DNA of 64,000 bases from Lachnospiraceae bacterium (lineage in GTDB: Bacteria; Bacillota; Clostridia; Lachnospirales; Lachnospiraceae): the NCBI GenBank assembly GCA_910576335.1, contig CAJTIU010000004.1:212451-276450 (forward strand), written 5' to 3'. The notes below the pieces were generated by a model. The model made no database searches and had not been told where the DNA came from. It was given only the letters and a program-made list of their open reading frames with translations. The translations under genes and the position numbers were made by a program. Positions 52,935 through 62,611 of the stretch are shown here, piece by piece (positions within the stretch are counted from its first letter, which is position 1; each line of letters begins with the position of its first letter).

Positions 52935-54635
52935 TTACAGGCTTCTCAGGCGGTTCAGGGACTGGTACAGATCCATGGTTCCATAGCCCCATTCCTGGTT
53001 CGGATATTCTGGAAGAACTCCCTGGTTTGCACCAAGTATGAGGATATTCTTCACCTGGCTCGTTGTGATCCCAATCGCATTCGGCTGCTGCCTGAGCCAT
53101 TCAATAATCAATGCTGACGCCCCTGCTGTAATTCCTGCCGCAATACTGGAACCGCTGCTCTTAATAAAACGCCCGTCCGTCCCGGCGCCGAGCACCTGTA
53201 CGCCTGGTGCTGCAAATTCTGGTTTTATTATCCTGTTTCTAGTATACCCTCTCCCCGAATTAATATCAACACTATTATCAATTGCATTATAATAAGAAAC
53301 TGTTATGGCACACCCGGTGCTCCCGGGATCGGTCAGTGTATAGTCTGGATTTGCCTCCAGGAAATATACCGCTCCTGACAGAAATTCCTCCATGGACATC
53401 CAGATATGGAATGCCCCGTCCACAACTCTTAAGGGCTCCACCCCGATGCGCCAGATTCCTGCCGCTGCAGAAAGAAAGCGGAAGAACACAAGCTGGGAAT
53501 CATTGTTGTCCATAAGCAGACGATACTCAACCTCCACCGTTGTATTATCAAAGGGAAATGTAAGGCTGTAGCGGCTGGCCTGCCTTATGGATATGGAAGG
53601 ACTTCTCTCTCCAGAGGGCGACACCAGATAGGCAGTCACAATATTGGGAAGTGTTGTCCAAAGCTCTGCCACAAATCTGGTGCCTGCCTCCTCTACCCTG
53701 ATCTCCACTTCCTTCGTCTGATTCGCCTCAAGCCTCCCGAAATAGTGATGTCTCTGATTCGCTTCATTTCCCCCGCCGATAACAACACAGCGGTTCAGAG
53801 TATTTGCATAATCCCCCAGAATATTGCACAACGCACTCTTTCCATTGTGCCCTCCGAATCCGCTTCCAAGGGCCACGCAGAGTACAAGAGGCATATTCCT
53901 TCTCTCCGCAAGTCTGTGGAGATAATACATCCCCTGCAAAATATCCGTTTCCTGAAAACATACTGCCTCCTGGGCAATCCCATAAAAATCCTTCAGGTAT
54001 TCCTTCGCCTGCTTGAGTTTTACCATGCCGATCACTGCCCCCGGCGCTGCTCCCTGGAACCGGTTCTCCACATTCTCATTTCCTGCTGCCACACTGGCCA
54101 TAAATGTTCCATGGCCGTTCTCATCCATACTGGGTACGATCGTGGCAGGGTTCTCAGATCGCAGCGCTGCATTGATCATCTCCTCTGTGTATTCACTCCC
54201 ATAGGTAAAACCTTCCGGAAGGGTTCCTGTCTGGATCGTCTGATCCCAGATTGCAGCGATCCGGGTGCTTCCGTCCGCCCCTCTAAAAATCGGATTTCGG
54301 TAATCAATTCCCGTATCCACAAACCCGATCATAATCCCATTTCCCTGAAGCTTAAGAGTCGGGTAATTCTGCACCGTGCTGATGCCTGCCGCATTCATGG
54401 CTTCCAGGTCCACCAGGGCATAGCACCCCGGAATGCTGTTGTAGCCGTACCGTTCAAGGGTAAGGTCTCCCACATACTCTTTATTCACATAGACCACCCT
54501 GTAATCGAACCCCACATCCTGTACACAAGCCTGGCTTCTGGGAAATACAATCTCCGCATCCTTCCGGTAATCCGGAACAATAAAATCCCTACAGTCCTGG
54601 GATAATATTTTTTCTCTGCATCCTTCTACAGGCAT
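52935..54635 (-). CDS. S8 (subtilisin-like) peptidase, Csp-like
   Basis: A 566-residue serine protease of the peptidase S8 family, related to the CspB-like germination proteases of Clostridia. Catalytic Asp107 (GFVDTGIDY), His175 (ENGHGTFMA) and Ser in SGSSIAAGITAG near residue 500 are all present. A jelly-roll-like insertion with repeats of Tyr/Phe segments lies between His and Ser. There is no signal peptide, so it may act in the cytoplasm or forespore. Its ribosome site lies inside a hairpin (54643-54673). The ATG at 54635 is preferred to 54644. Confidence 0.85.
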   Translation of the reverse strand: MPVEGCREKILSQDCRDFIVPDYRKDAEIVFPRSQACVQDVGFDYRVVYVNKEYVGDLTLERYGYNSIPGCYALVDLEAMNAAGISTVQNYPTLKLQGNGIMIGFVDTGIDYRNPIFRGADGSTRIAAIWDQTIQTGTLPEGFTYGSEYTEEMINAALRSENPATIVPSMDENGHGTFMASVAAGNENVENRFQGAAPGAVIGMVKLKQAKEYLKDFYGIAQEAVCFQETDILQGMYYLHRLAERRNMPLVLCVALGSGFGGHNGKSALCNILGDYANTLNRCVVIGGGNEANQRHHYFGRLEANQTKEVEIRVEEAGTRFVAELWTTLPNIVTAYLVSPSGERSPSISIRQASRYSLTFPFDNTTVEVEYRLLMDNNDSQLVFFRFLSAAAGIWRIGVEPLRVVDGAFHIWMSMEEFLSGAVYFLEANPDYTLTDPGSTGCAITVSYYNAIDNSVDINSGRGYTRNRIIKPEFAAPGVQVLGAGTDGRFIKSSGSSIAAGITAGASALIIEWLRQQPNAIGITTSQVKNILILGANQGVLPEYPNQEWGYGTMDLYQSLNRLRSL

Positions 54636-54642
54636 AAAAAAC

Positions 54643-54673
54643 ACCTCATATACTTTTTTTTAGTATATGAGGT
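54643..54673 (-). terminator. Hairpin serving clpX and covering the S8 ribosome site
   Basis: ACCTCATATACT and AGTATATGAGGT are 12-bp arms around a 7-nt loop; on the - strand TATGAGGTGTTTTTT ends in a T-run. It can terminate the clpX transcript, and the same AGGTG is the ribosome site of the S8 gene 8 nt downstream. Confidence 0.7.
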
Positions 54674-54688
54674 ACTTCTGCTATTTTA

Positions 54689-54730
54689 TGATACAAGTGC
54701 CAGAAGGTTGTTACGATTCACGGGTTACTA
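54689..54730. repeat. Traces of family A and family C
   Basis: ATGATACAAGTGCCAGAAGG is the outer arm of family A and GTTACGATTCACGGGTTACT is the end of family C, both lying between S8 and clpX genes. Neither forms a full element. Confidence 0.45.
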
Positions 54731-54754
54731 TTAGCATAAATTTTCAAACACGCT

Positions 54755-56188
54755 CTAGCCCGCATTTCCGATACGGCGTACTTCCTGACCTCTGAGAGTA
54801 ATAACCGGACCGCCCCTGTTTTCAATATACTCCTCTGTAATCGTTACCTGTCCAATACTGTCATCCTTAGGAATCTCATACATAATATCCAGCATAAACT
54901 CCTCAATAATTGCCCGGAGCGCCCTGGCGCCAGTATCCTTTTTCATGGCCTTTTTCGCGATTGCCGACAGAGCCCCGTCCGTAAAGTCAAGCTTCACCTC
55001 ATCCAGGGCAAGCAGCTTCTGGTACTGCTTCAGTATAGCATTCTTCGGCTCCTTTAAGATCTTCACAAGCATCTCCTCGTTCAGCCCCTGGAGCGTAAAG
55101 ATAATAGGCATACGCCCGATAAACTCTGGAATCATGCCGAATTTGCGGATATCCTCTGTCGTCACCTTACTGAGGATGGTCTTGTCCTTATCATATTTGT
55201 CTTTCAAGTCTGCGCCGAAGCCTATGGAGGACTGCTTCGTAAGTCTCTCCTTAATAATATTTTCCAGGTCAGGAAATGCCCCGCCGCAGATAAAGAGGAT
55301 GTTTCTCGTATTGACTGTTGTAAGAGGAACCATGGCATTCTTACTGTTGGCGCCTACCGGAACCTCTACCTCGCTTCCTTCCAGGAGCTTTAGCATCCCC
55401 TGCTGCACCGACTCGCCGCTTACATCCCGCTGGTTCGTGTTTCTCTTCTTGGCAATCTTATCAATCTCGTCAATAAAGATAATGCCCTGCTCTGCCTTCT
55501 CCACATCATTATCCGCTGCTGCAAGAAGCTTGGATACTACGCTCTCAATATCATCGCCTATGTACCCCGCCTCTGTAAGGGACGTGGCATCTGTAATGGC
55601 AAGAGGCACATCCAACAGCCTGGCAAGGGTCTTAACCAGATATGTCTTACCGGATCCGGTAGGTCCGATCATCAGCATATTGGACTTTTCAATCTCTATA
55701 TCATCCATCGTGTCTGTGGCTACTCTTTTATAATGATTATAGACTGCCACAGACATCGCCTTCTTCGCATGCTCCTGACCAACTACATATTCATCCAGGC
55801 TTGCTTTGATCTTATGAGGCGCCGGAAGATTCTTAATATCCACCAGGGGCTTTTTCTCCTCGCCTTCCTTTTTCTTCTTAAGCTTCTGTCTCTTTGGCAT
55901 CTGCTGCTCCATATCTGTCATATTAAAAATCTGTACGCCCGGCATATTCATAAGCTGGCTTAGATCAATCTGTCCATTGCTCATGGCATCAAAGCTCTTC
56001 TGCATGCAGTCATTACAGACACAGATATGATTGGGCAGATCAATCATCCTGCCGGCAATGCTCTCGGGCCTGCGGCACACAAAGCACACCTTTTCGTACT
56101 CATCCTCATGCTTTGTGGTCTCTACTTCGCCTGTCTCAGCCTTTTTTGTTTCGTCAAGAGTCTCTTCCCTGAAATCGTGTTCCGACAT
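54755..56188 (-). CDS. clpX: ClpX-type AAA+ unfoldase
   Basis: A 477-residue ATPase, about 50 residues longer than typical ClpX. It has a Cys4 zinc domain (VCFVCRRP then CVCNDC), a lysine-rich linker with KLKKKKEGEEKK, Walker A GPTGSGKT, Walker B GIIFIDEIDKIA, the pore loop GYIG in place of GYVG and the ClpP-docking IGFGADLK. It should unfold substrates and hand them to ClpP, but clpP is not adjacent, so this may be a second ClpX. Start ATG at 56188 has GAAGGAAAAAAAGAG upstream. Confidence 0.88.
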   Translation of the reverse strand: MSEHDFREETLDETKKAETGEVETTKHEDEYEKVCFVCRRPESIAGRMIDLPNHICVCNDCMQKSFDAMSNGQIDLSQLMNMPGVQIFNMTDMEQQMPKRQKLKKKKEGEEKKPLVDIKNLPAPHKIKASLDEYVVGQEHAKKAMSVAVYNHYKRVATDTMDDIEIEKSNMLMIGPTGSGKTYLVKTLARLLDVPLAITDATSLTEAGYIGDDIESVVSKLLAAADNDVEKAEQGIIFIDEIDKIAKKRNTNQRDVSGESVQQGMLKLLEGSEVEVPVGANSKNAMVPLTTVNTRNILFICGGAFPDLENIIKERLTKQSSIGFGADLKDKYDKDKTILSKVTTEDIRKFGMIPEFIGRMPIIFTLQGLNEEMLVKILKEPKNAILKQYQKLLALDEVKLDFTDGALSAIAKKAMKKDTGARALRAIIEEFMLDIMYEIPKDDSIGQVTITEEYIENRGGPVITLRGQEVRRIGNAG

Positions 56189-56234
56189 CTCTTTTTTTCC
56201 TTCCTTCTTTTTTCGTCTCTCTGGCAGCTGCCTG

Positions 56235-58193
56235 TTACTTTTCCTCTATCATTTCTAAAAACTGCTTCTCCGATATAATTGGAATTCCCAGCTCATTCGC
56301 CTTCTTATTTTTTGAGGATGCAGAGGTCACATCATTGTTAATCAGATAACTTGTCTTAGATGTGACAGAGCCTGTCACCTTTCCGCCCAGGCTTTCAATC
56401 AGTTCCTTCGCCTCACTGCGGTTGGAAAAATGCTCCACACTTCCTGTAATTACAAAATTCACACCTTTCAGTATCTGCTTTTCTTCCTTCTTTTCCTCTG
56501 GTATCACAAGCTCACATAAGAGTCTCTCAAATCTCTCCCTGTGGCCCATGTCGGCAAAATAATCTGTAAATGCCTTCGCCAGCACACTTCCCACGCCCGG
56601 GATCTCGTCAAGCTCCTCCTCTGTGGCCCCTGTCATCCGCTTTACATCATAATCAAATTCCCGGCAGATCACCTTCGCATTCGCAAGACCGATCCCGGAG
56701 ATTCCAAGCGCATAGACCACTCTTGGAAGTGTGGTAGTACGTGCTTTTTTGATATTGGCTGTCAGATTCTGATAAGATTTCTCCCCGAAACCCTCCATGG
56801 AGGTAATCTCCTCTTCATACCTCTCAAGATGAAAGATATCCGCAAATTCCCTGATATATCCTTTTACAATAAATTTTTCCAGCGTGGCCTCAGAGAGTCC
56901 CTCAATGTTCAGCGCATCCCTGCTTACAAACAAGGAAAATGCCTTCACATGCTTTGCCTGGCATTCCGGGTTCGTGCAATACAGCGCCTTTGCGTTGCTT
57001 ACCTTGCGTATCTCTGTCCTTCCGCCGCATACCGGACAGGTCTCTGGGATGTCCCTCACTCCGCTCCTTGTAAGATTCTGCGCAATCTGCGGAATAATCA
57101 TATTTGCCTTATATACTTCGATCCGGTCTCCAATCCCAAGCTCCAGCTCCTCCATAATACTGATATTATGAACGCTTGCACGGCTTACCGTAGTTCCCTC
57201 CAGCTCCACAGGTTTAAATATAGCAACCGGGTTAATCAGCCCTGTTCTTGACGGACTCCACTCAATCTGTACAAGCTCTGTCTCCCGGATCTCATCCGCC
57301 CACTTAAAGGCAAAGGAATCCCGCGGAAACTTCGAGGTTTGTCCAAGGGACTGCCCATATGCTATATTATCATATACTAGCACAAGTCCGTCAGATGGGA
57401 AATCATTTTGAGTAATTTTTTCTGAAAATTTAATAACTTCCTCTTCTATAGTTTCCCTTGTCACCTGGCAGCACTCTACAGTCTCGAATCCCTGTTCCTT
57501 AAGCCATTCCATCTGATACATTCTGGAATTACGAAAATCCACACCCTCTGCCCGGACAAGGGAGAAGGCATAAAACCGTACATTCCGCTTTGCTGTAATC
57601 TCATTATTCAGCTGTCTCACAGAACCACTGCACAAGTTTCTCGGGTTCTTGTATTTTGCTTCTGCCTCTTCGATCTCCGAATTAATCTTTTCGAAATCCC
57701 GGTATCCGATTACTGCCTCTCCCCTGAGAATTAATTCCCCTGAATACCGGATCTTAAGAGGAATATTTTTGAATACCCTCGCGTTATTCGTGATCACTTC
57801 GCCAACCTCGCCGTTCCCCCGGGTGACTGCTTTATAGAGCTCCCCATCCCGGTAAGTAAGCACAATCGTAAGCCCGTCAAGCTTCCAGGAAAGAACCGCT
57901 TTCTGATCTCCTAGAAAGCTTTTCAGTTCCTCTACCTCTTTTGTCTTATCAAGAGACAGCATGGGACGCTCATGACGCTCCTTCGGAAGCTCGCTTAACA
58001 CCTCATAGCCCACATGGACCGTAGGACTGTCCGAAAGCGTTATTCCAAGCTCGCTTTCAAGAGAAAGCAGCTCATCATAAAGCCTGTCATACTCATAGTT
58101 GCTCATCATCTCCTCCGCATCCTGGTAATAGGCGCGTCCCGCTCTATTTAAAAGCTCCACCAGTTCCTGCATTCTCTGTCTCTGCCTGCTCAT
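56235..58193 (-). CDS. ligA: NAD-dependent DNA ligase
   Basis: A 652-residue replicative ligase. The adenylated lysine is in WKLDGLTI (canonical K-x-D-G with a less usual context), then OB fold, zinc finger CPVCGG...CTNPEC, helix-hairpin-helix region (LGISGIGLANAKVI) and C-terminal BRCT (VNFVITGSVEHFSNRSEAK). The ATG at 58193 has AAAGGAATTG upstream and overlaps the synthase gene by 50 bp. Essential for joining Okazaki fragments. Confidence 0.92.
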   Translation of the reverse strand: MSRQRQRMQELVELLNRAGRAYYQDAEEMMSNYEYDRLYDELLSLESELGITLSDSPTVHVGYEVLSELPKERHERPMLSLDKTKEVEELKSFLGDQKAVLSWKLDGLTIVLTYRDGELYKAVTRGNGEVGEVITNNARVFKNIPLKIRYSGELILRGEAVIGYRDFEKINSEIEEAEAKYKNPRNLCSGSVRQLNNEITAKRNVRFYAFSLVRAEGVDFRNSRMYQMEWLKEQGFETVECCQVTRETIEEEVIKFSEKITQNDFPSDGLVLVYDNIAYGQSLGQTSKFPRDSFAFKWADEIRETELVQIEWSPSRTGLINPVAIFKPVELEGTTVSRASVHNISIMEELELGIGDRIEVYKANMIIPQIAQNLTRSGVRDIPETCPVCGGRTEIRKVSNAKALYCTNPECQAKHVKAFSLFVSRDALNIEGLSEATLEKFIVKGYIREFADIFHLERYEEEITSMEGFGEKSYQNLTANIKKARTTTLPRVVYALGISGIGLANAKVICREFDYDVKRMTGATEEELDEIPGVGSVLAKAFTDYFADMGHRERFERLLCELVIPEEKKEEKQILKGVNFVITGSVEHFSNRSEAKELIESLGGKVTGSVTSKTSYLINNDVTSASSKNKKANELGIPIISEKQFLEMIEEK

Positions 58194-58887
58194 ACAATTC
58201 CTTTAACTCCTGTTCATTTAATTTCCGGTATTCCCCCGGTTTCATAGCTCCAAGTTCAATATTCATAATCCTTACACGCACAAGCCTTGTTACCTTAAAG
58301 CCAAGCGCCCCGCACATTCTCCGTATCTGACGGTTCAGCCCCTGGGTCAGAACAATGGAAAAGGTGTATTTCCCGATTCCTGTCACCTGGCAGGGTCTTG
58401 TCACCTCGTCAATCCCCTTCTCCTTATCCTGGATCCGGACTCCGCGCCCCATCTTATGGAGAAATTCCTCTGTGACTTCCCTGTTAACCGTCACCTTATA
58501 CTCCTTCTCATGCCGGTAGCGCGCACGCATCATGCGGTTAATCAGCTCCCCGTCATTGGTCATGATAAGAAGCCCTTCCGAATCCTTATCAAGTCTTCCT
58601 GCATAGGTCACTCTCACGGGATATTTTAAAAAGCGGATAATATTTCCCTTTACCCGCATATCCTCAGTACATACGATGCCTACAGGCTTGTTTACCGCAA
58701 GCACCACCTTCTCATCCGCCCTTTTTATGATCCGTTTTCCTACACGAACTGTCTGACTGTCTTCCACCTTCATGCCTGGGGAAGCCTTTTTTCCGTCCAC
58801 GGTTACCCTCCCGCTCTCAATAAGGCGGTCTGCCTCTCTCCGGGAGCACACCCCTGCCTCACTGAGATATTTATTCAGTCTCATCAT
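58144..58887 (-). CDS. RsuA/RluF-type pseudouridine synthase
   Basis: A 247-residue RNA modification enzyme with S4 domain (LNKYLSEAGVCSRREADRLI) and catalytic Asp in GRLDKDSEGLLIMTND. The motif LNRQIRRMCGALGF is the other family signature. Members modify 23S or 16S rRNA or tRNA; the short form resembles RluF. Its ATG at 58887 or 58884 follows GAGGAG; it overlaps the upstream gene by 17 bp. Confidence 0.9.
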   Translation of the reverse strand: MMRLNKYLSEAGVCSRREADRLIESGRVTVDGKKASPGMKVEDSQTVRVGKRIIKRADEKVVLAVNKPVGIVCTEDMRVKGNIIRFLKYPVRVTYAGRLDKDSEGLLIMTNDGELINRMMRARYRHEKEYKVTVNREVTEEFLHKMGRGVRIQDKEKGIDEVTRPCQVTGIGKYTFSIVLTQGLNRQIRRMCGALGFKVTRLVRVRIMNIELGAMKPGEYRKLNEQELKELYEQAETENAGTGGAFK

Positions 58888-59962
58888 CTGTTAGTACTCC
58901 TCTAATCTTATTATCCTCCATGAAAGTATTGCCGCCATATAAAAAAAGTACACTGGTAATCTCATAATCCTTCATCACATGCCCCAGACCTTTCTTGTAA
59001 TACCTGGGATCAACCATAACAATTTCCCGGAAATACGGAACGAGAAATGGAACCAGACAGTTTGCATAGGAATCCTTGACCACTAGAAGCCGCCCGTCTG
59101 CCTTTGCCGCAGTCTTAATATCAATCAGCGGAAAATCCCCGCCGAAAAATACGGCATACTTGTCCTCCCCATTAAGCTTCGAGCTGTCATAGAGTGTGGC
59201 AGTCTTTCTGCCCTCCTCCACATAGCTGACCACTACCTTCGTGTTATCCTGCGCATCCTCCTCGCTATAGATATACACTGGCTCTCTGTATCCGCCCTCA
59301 TAACCCGAATCCTTTGAAAGCGCTCCGTGAAAATCACCTGTCACCGCGTAGGGCTTAAGCGACGGGTGCTTTTGGGATCCAAGTCCCATACTCTCTATCA
59401 GCCCGCTGCAGGCATAAAAGGCTCCCTGAGTTGTCCAAAGTGCGTCAGTATGATAGTAAATCTCCTGCTTTTTTTCTGCCTCCAGCGCCTTTTCCACATC
59501 CACCCAGACAAAATCCTGCTCCAGGGATTCTTTTATATTTTCAAACTGCTCTGTCTGATCCTCTGTCACTGCAAAGACCGGAAGCTTATCCGACAATACA
59601 TTGGCCGCACCTGGTACAAGCATGAGATAAAAGGGAATGTCCATATAAGAACTTCTAAAGTCCTTCATATGTTCCAAAGTCCGGCTCACTTCTGCCTCAT
59701 CCGGCTTTACGATATCCTCCAGAAGATAATGATCCTTTCCCTTAAAAATGCCGTTCGATTCTCTCTTTCCTCCCAAAAGGCTGATATTCGCCCTGGCTGC
59801 GGTCAAAAATTCTCTTTTATCTCCTTCCGGAAACAGCCTGCCCCGGAAAACCAGATTCATAAGACAGACAGCCGCGAGAAGAACGGCAAACATCACGCCC
59901 GCCGCGCGCCTGCTCTGGGGATGCTGTCTCTTTCTCCTTCCTGTTTCCTTTCTCATTTCCAT
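58871..59962 (-). CDS. DHHW-family protein (AlgX/AlgJ-like)
   Basis: A 363-residue membrane-anchored protein with a single N-terminal helix and the DHHW domain. The motif YHTDALWTTQGAFYA is the His-Thr-Asp...Trp form of the DHHW signature, and KDSYANCLVPFLVPYF carries the serine motif of SGNH-like acyltransferases. With the MBOAT protein upstream it forms the O-acetylation pair known from alginate and surface polysaccharide modification. The ATG at 59962 has AAGGAG upstream. Confidence 0.85.
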   Translation of the reverse strand: MEMRKETGRRKRQHPQSRRAAGVMFAVLLAAVCLMNLVFRGRLFPEGDKREFLTAARANISLLGGKRESNGIFKGKDHYLLEDIVKPDEAEVSRTLEHMKDFRSSYMDIPFYLMLVPGAANVLSDKLPVFAVTEDQTEQFENIKESLEQDFVWVDVEKALEAEKKQEIYYHTDALWTTQGAFYACSGLIESMGLGSQKHPSLKPYAVTGDFHGALSKDSGYEGGYREPVYIYSEEDAQDNTKVVVSYVEEGRKTATLYDSSKLNGEDKYAVFFGGDFPLIDIKTAAKADGRLLVVKDSYANCLVPFLVPYFREIVMVDPRYYKKGLGHVMKDYEITSVLFLYGGNTFMEDNKIRGVLTDDETE

Positions 59963-60002
59963 AGTTGTACTCCTTATAAAAAATGATGCGAGTGTCAAAC
60001 GG

Positions 60003-61856
60003 TCAAACCATATAAACAATGCACAGGATAAACAGTACCGCATATACTGCTGTGTTCATGACCGTCCTTACCCGTTTCCCTCTATAGATAAAATGCTCAT
60101 ATAACCTGAAAATCAACGGGGTAGAGCAAAAGATCAGGGTAAACCACAGCACAACATTGGACATCAGTATATAGATTCCCCTGGCATCCGTAAGGCCGCT
60201 GCCTCCGATACCAGCCATCCGTCCCAGATAGGCAAGGGCGCTTCCGGGAGTCGGACTGAAAAACAGTACCCATCCCGCCATAATTAACAGAAGACTGAAA
60301 AAACGGGTAACTGCCCCAGGAATCCTCTGGATTGCATTCGCCGTAATATATTTCTCAACTACAAGCAGAATACCATAGTACAGCCCCCACAGAATATAAT
60401 TCCAGGACGCCCCGTGCCACAGACCGATCAGCATCCATACAATCAGAATGCTCCGGATATCCTTCCCCACTGTTTTGCGTTTTCCGCTAAGAGGGAGGCC
60501 GACATAATTCTGAAACCATGAAACAAGAGAAATATACCATCTGTTCCAGAAATCCGTAATACTTTTTGCCGTGTACGGATAGGCAAAGTTCTGCCTGAAT
60601 TCGAACCCAAACATTCTTCCCAGGCCAGCCGCCATATCTGAAAATGCACCCAGCTCAAAATAAATCCGGAACATGAATGCCAGGCAGCCAAGCCATGCAC
60701 TTAAAACAGACATCTCCCCGGGTTCCATGGCAAATACAACATCCATGATCCTCCCGGCAGCATCTGCCAGAAGCAGCTTTTTGGCAAGCCCGCGGATAAA
60801 GAAAAAAGCCCCGTCCCCAAAGTCCGCAAGCGACGTCTTTCTCCCACGGAGCTGCTCTGTCATATCCTTATATTTCACAACAGGTCCCGCAATCAGACGG
60901 GGAAACAGAGTAACATAAACTGCAAAATCCAGAAGACTCCTCTGCACCTTCACTTTTCTCTGGTACACGTCAATCGTATAGGACAATGCCTGCAGCGTAT
61001 AAAAGGAAATCCCGACGGGCACCGGCAGCTCCCTGTACCGGATCTCTGTCTGGAATATGTCATTAAACCCTTTAAGGACAGGAGCCCCATACCGGAAAAC
61101 AAACAGCAGTCCCACATTTGCTACAATATTTATGATAAGCCTTCTCCTTGCTTTCTTCTTTTCCTTAAGAGCCCCTGCTATGAGAAATCCGCTCATATAA
61201 TTAAACAGGACCGAAAAGATTACAAGAAAGATATATACAGGCTCTCCCCACGCATAGAAGAGCACTCCGCCCGCAAGAATCACTACATCCTTAAGTCTTC
61301 CTGGAAACACATGATACAAAATCAATATAACTGGCAGAAACCCCAGCAACAATTCCAGTCCTCTTCCTAAGTCCGGCAGATCCTCCGTCCTCCCGAATAA
61401 TTTCTCCTGGGCTTCCTTCTTCTTAGATTCCCCGGTATCCCCATTCCCCGTATACTTCTTTTCTTCTGTATCCCGTATTGTTATATCCGGATCCTCTGCC
61501 CCCTGACTTAGCGCATCCTGATTCTCTGCATCCTGACTCTGCGCGTCCTGATCCTCTGCACTCTGGTCTCCTGTATCCTGGTCTTCTGATCCCTGGCTCC
61601 CCGGGTCCTGGTTCTCTGTGTCCTGATCATCCTGGCTGTCCCTGGCATTCTCAAGCTCCTGAATCCGGATCTCATTCATCTGTACATTCATTTTTGCCAT
61701 CTGTTCCAGTTTCTCTTCTCCCGCAGCAGAATCCTCCCGCAGATTCCCCATACGTCCTGCAACCACAATGGCAGCTATAAGAAGTAACACCGCTACGGCA
61801 ATTACCGCAAAGCGGAGTACCCTGTCCTCTTCTCCAAAATGCTTTTTATTTCCCAT
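60003..61856 (-). CDS. MBOAT O-acyltransferase (AlgI-like) with acidic repeat N-terminus
   Basis: A 617-residue membrane protein. The C-terminal ~440 residues are a typical AlgI/DltB-like MBOAT with catalytic His in LIGLWHGASWNYI. Before it come a membrane helix, a coiled coil (MAKMNVQMNEIRIQELENA) and about 60 residues of degenerate QDxE/SQD repeats between 70 and 125. Such a low-complexity linker is unusual in the family. It would move acetyl groups across the membrane for the DHHW partner. The ATG at 61856 has AGGAAAGTCAG upstream. Confidence 0.88.
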   Translation of the reverse strand: MGNKKHFGEEDRVLRFAVIAVAVLLLIAAIVVAGRMGNLREDSAAGEEKLEQMAKMNVQMNEIRIQELENARDSQDDQDTENQDPGSQGSEDQDTGDQSAEDQDAQSQDAENQDALSQGAEDPDITIRDTEEKKYTGNGDTGESKKKEAQEKLFGRTEDLPDLGRGLELLLGFLPVILILYHVFPGRLKDVVILAGGVLFYAWGEPVYIFLVIFSVLFNYMSGFLIAGALKEKKKARRRLIINIVANVGLLFVFRYGAPVLKGFNDIFQTEIRYRELPVPVGISFYTLQALSYTIDVYQRKVKVQRSLLDFAVYVTLFPRLIAGPVVKYKDMTEQLRGRKTSLADFGDGAFFFIRGLAKKLLLADAAGRIMDVVFAMEPGEMSVLSAWLGCLAFMFRIYFELGAFSDMAAGLGRMFGFEFRQNFAYPYTAKSITDFWNRWYISLVSWFQNYVGLPLSGKRKTVGKDIRSILIVWMLIGLWHGASWNYILWGLYYGILLVVEKYITANAIQRIPGAVTRFFSLLLIMAGWVLFFSPTPGSALAYLGRMAGIGGSGLTDARGIYILMSNVVLWFTLIFCSTPLIFRLYEHFIYRGKRVRTVMNTAVYAVLFILCIVYMV

Positions 61857-62078
61857 CTGACTTTCCTTTATCTATTCAACAGTAACACCTCAATTATACT
61901 ATCTTCCGGGACGGAAGTCAAAATTTCTTGCACTCCTTCTTTACATTACGGACTATTTCCTGTTATAATATGGTACAGGCATGAACCCTTGACACCAGGA
62001 AGCAGCCGTTTTTCGCAGAAAAATGAGCGGATTCGAGGTGTTTTAGAATTGTGAGTGTAGTAAACCGGAGAATATTTT

Positions 62079-62549
62079 ATGATTGTATTAGATTTAAATG
62101 CCAAAATCAGCATGGCACACCTGCTTCTAAAATCAGCCTTTCACAATTTTTCTTTTATAGAAGGAGAAGTAACTACTTTTAATAAATACCATATTGACGG
62201 CCGTCTTCACAAGGAGTTTTTTGATGAAGAACCTGACCGGGAATATTCCTGCTGGAAGGAGGTTCAGGAATACTTTTTCTCGGTAATCCGGGGAAAGAGA
62301 ACCCCCTTAAGCTTTAAGATTATCCTCTCCCTTGCACGGGATGACTTTCCGTCATTTCTCTCCTCATGCAATCTTTCCTTCCGCCCGGAGGACATCCAGG
62401 GCTTATACCTGAATCTCCGGTATAGTGAAAACCAGCTTAGGTGCATCACCGGCACTTCCATGAATACATTTACAATGGATAAAAGTCTGGAGCAGGAATG
62501 GGACAGATATGTCCAGAAGCTTCTGACAGAGCTTTCTATGGCAGCCTGA
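62079..62549 (+). CDS. DUF5721 family protein
   Basis: A 156-residue cytoplasmic protein matching the DUF5721 family by length and by DIQGLYLNLRYSENQLRCIT. It has no catalytic motif that I can recognise. Its ATG has GGAG at 8 nt spacing. It stands alone and ends at a bidirectional terminator. Confidence 0.78.
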   Translation: MIVLDLNAKISMAHLLLKSAFHNFSFIEGEVTTFNKYHIDGRLHKEFFDEEPDREYSCWKEVQEYFFSVIRGKRTPLSFKIILSLARDDFPSFLSSCNLSFRPEDIQGLYLNLRYSENQLRCITGTSMNTFTMDKSLEQEWDRYVQKLLTELSMAA

Positions 62550-62573
62550 CATCATAGATCAGACCTGAAAAAC

Positions 62574-62607
62574 AAAAAAAGAATGTGCCAAAGCACATTC
62601 TTTTTTT
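62574..62607. terminator. Bidirectional terminator
   Basis: AAAGAATGTGC and GCACATTCTTT pair across a CAAA loop, with 7 As on one side and 7 Ts on the other. It ends both the DUF5721 gene and the convergent wall hydrolase gene. Confidence 0.9.
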
Positions 62608-62611
62608 ATTC

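Noticed and set aside
53745..54605. 286-residue + strand frame opposite the S8 protease gene
   Set aside because: The protease has an intact catalytic triad; the opposite frame lacks a ribosome site and any recognisable domain.
54945..55733. 262-residue Ser-rich + strand frame opposite clpX
   Set aside because: Codon-usage shadow of clpX; composition is dominated by Ser and Ile as expected for the antisense frame.
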